A stretch of DNA of 22,440 nt from assembly GCA_002314685.1 (NCBI GenBank), contig DCHB01000079.1:3816-26255 (forward strand). The letters are read 5' to 3'. The notes under the pieces are model-generated. The model ran no database searches. It worked only from the letters and a program-made list of their open reading frames with translations, and was not told where the DNA came from. A program made the translations under genes and the position numbers. Of this stretch, positions 22,440-22,440 are shown one piece after another (position 1 is the stretch's first letter; every line of letters starts with the position of its first letter). The DNA comes from Clostridiales bacterium UBA1763. Its GTDB lineage: Bacteria; Bacillota; Clostridia; Oscillospirales; Oscillospiraceae.

Positions 22440-22440
22440 A

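Overview
The window reads as chromosomal DNA of a Gram-positive anaerobe of class Clostridia, most likely an Oscillospirales/Ruminococcaceae-type gut bacterium. This is inferred from strong AGGAGG-type ribosome sites, a threonine T-box leader, an iscR-iscS-iscU operon, a gdpP-rplI-dnaB block, a tilS-hpt-ftsH block, and moderate GC content. The species cannot be fixed from the sequence alone. There is no phage, CRISPR array or intact insertion sequence.

Layout. Bases 1-152 hold a terminator and a minus-strand tRNA-Leu(CAG) with its own promoter. A DUF975 membrane protein follows (309-1136, +). Bases 1146-1420 form a dense array of hairpins bounded by two near-identical terminator hairpins, resembling a small non-autonomous repeat. 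The Fe-S cluster operon iscR-iscS-iscU lies on the minus strand (3594 to 1429). Divergent from it is a plus-strand ABC import operon (3807-7738): substrate-binding lipoprotein, permease, ATPase, a CntK-like two-cysteine amino-acid racemase, and a second substrate-binding lipoprotein. A bidirectional terminator separates this from thrS, which is on the minus strand behind a T-box leader.

Bases 9802-19860 are one long, tightly packed minus-strand housekeeping run, in transcription order gdpP, rplI, dnaB, tilS, hpt, ftsH, ychF and a YtvI-like membrane protein. It joins c-di-AMP turnover, translation, replication, tRNA modification, purine salvage and membrane proteolysis. On the plus strand from 20001 come a sugar-nucleotide transferase with a vestigial phosphomannomutase tail, a LUD-domain protein and a YugP zinc metallopeptidase. 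The window ends in a strong terminator.

The most unusual system is the 3807-7738 operon. Both binding proteins appear to be circularly permuted family-3 (amino-acid type) solute-binding proteins: the segment that normally ends the fold sits at the N-terminus, directly after the lipobox. Both also lack the arginine that normally grips the ligand alpha-carboxylate. The ATPase gene overlaps a gene resembling the staphylococcal histidine racemase CntK, but no staphylopine synthesis genes are present. The working hypothesis is an importer coupled to cytoplasmic racemisation of an amino acid or relative.
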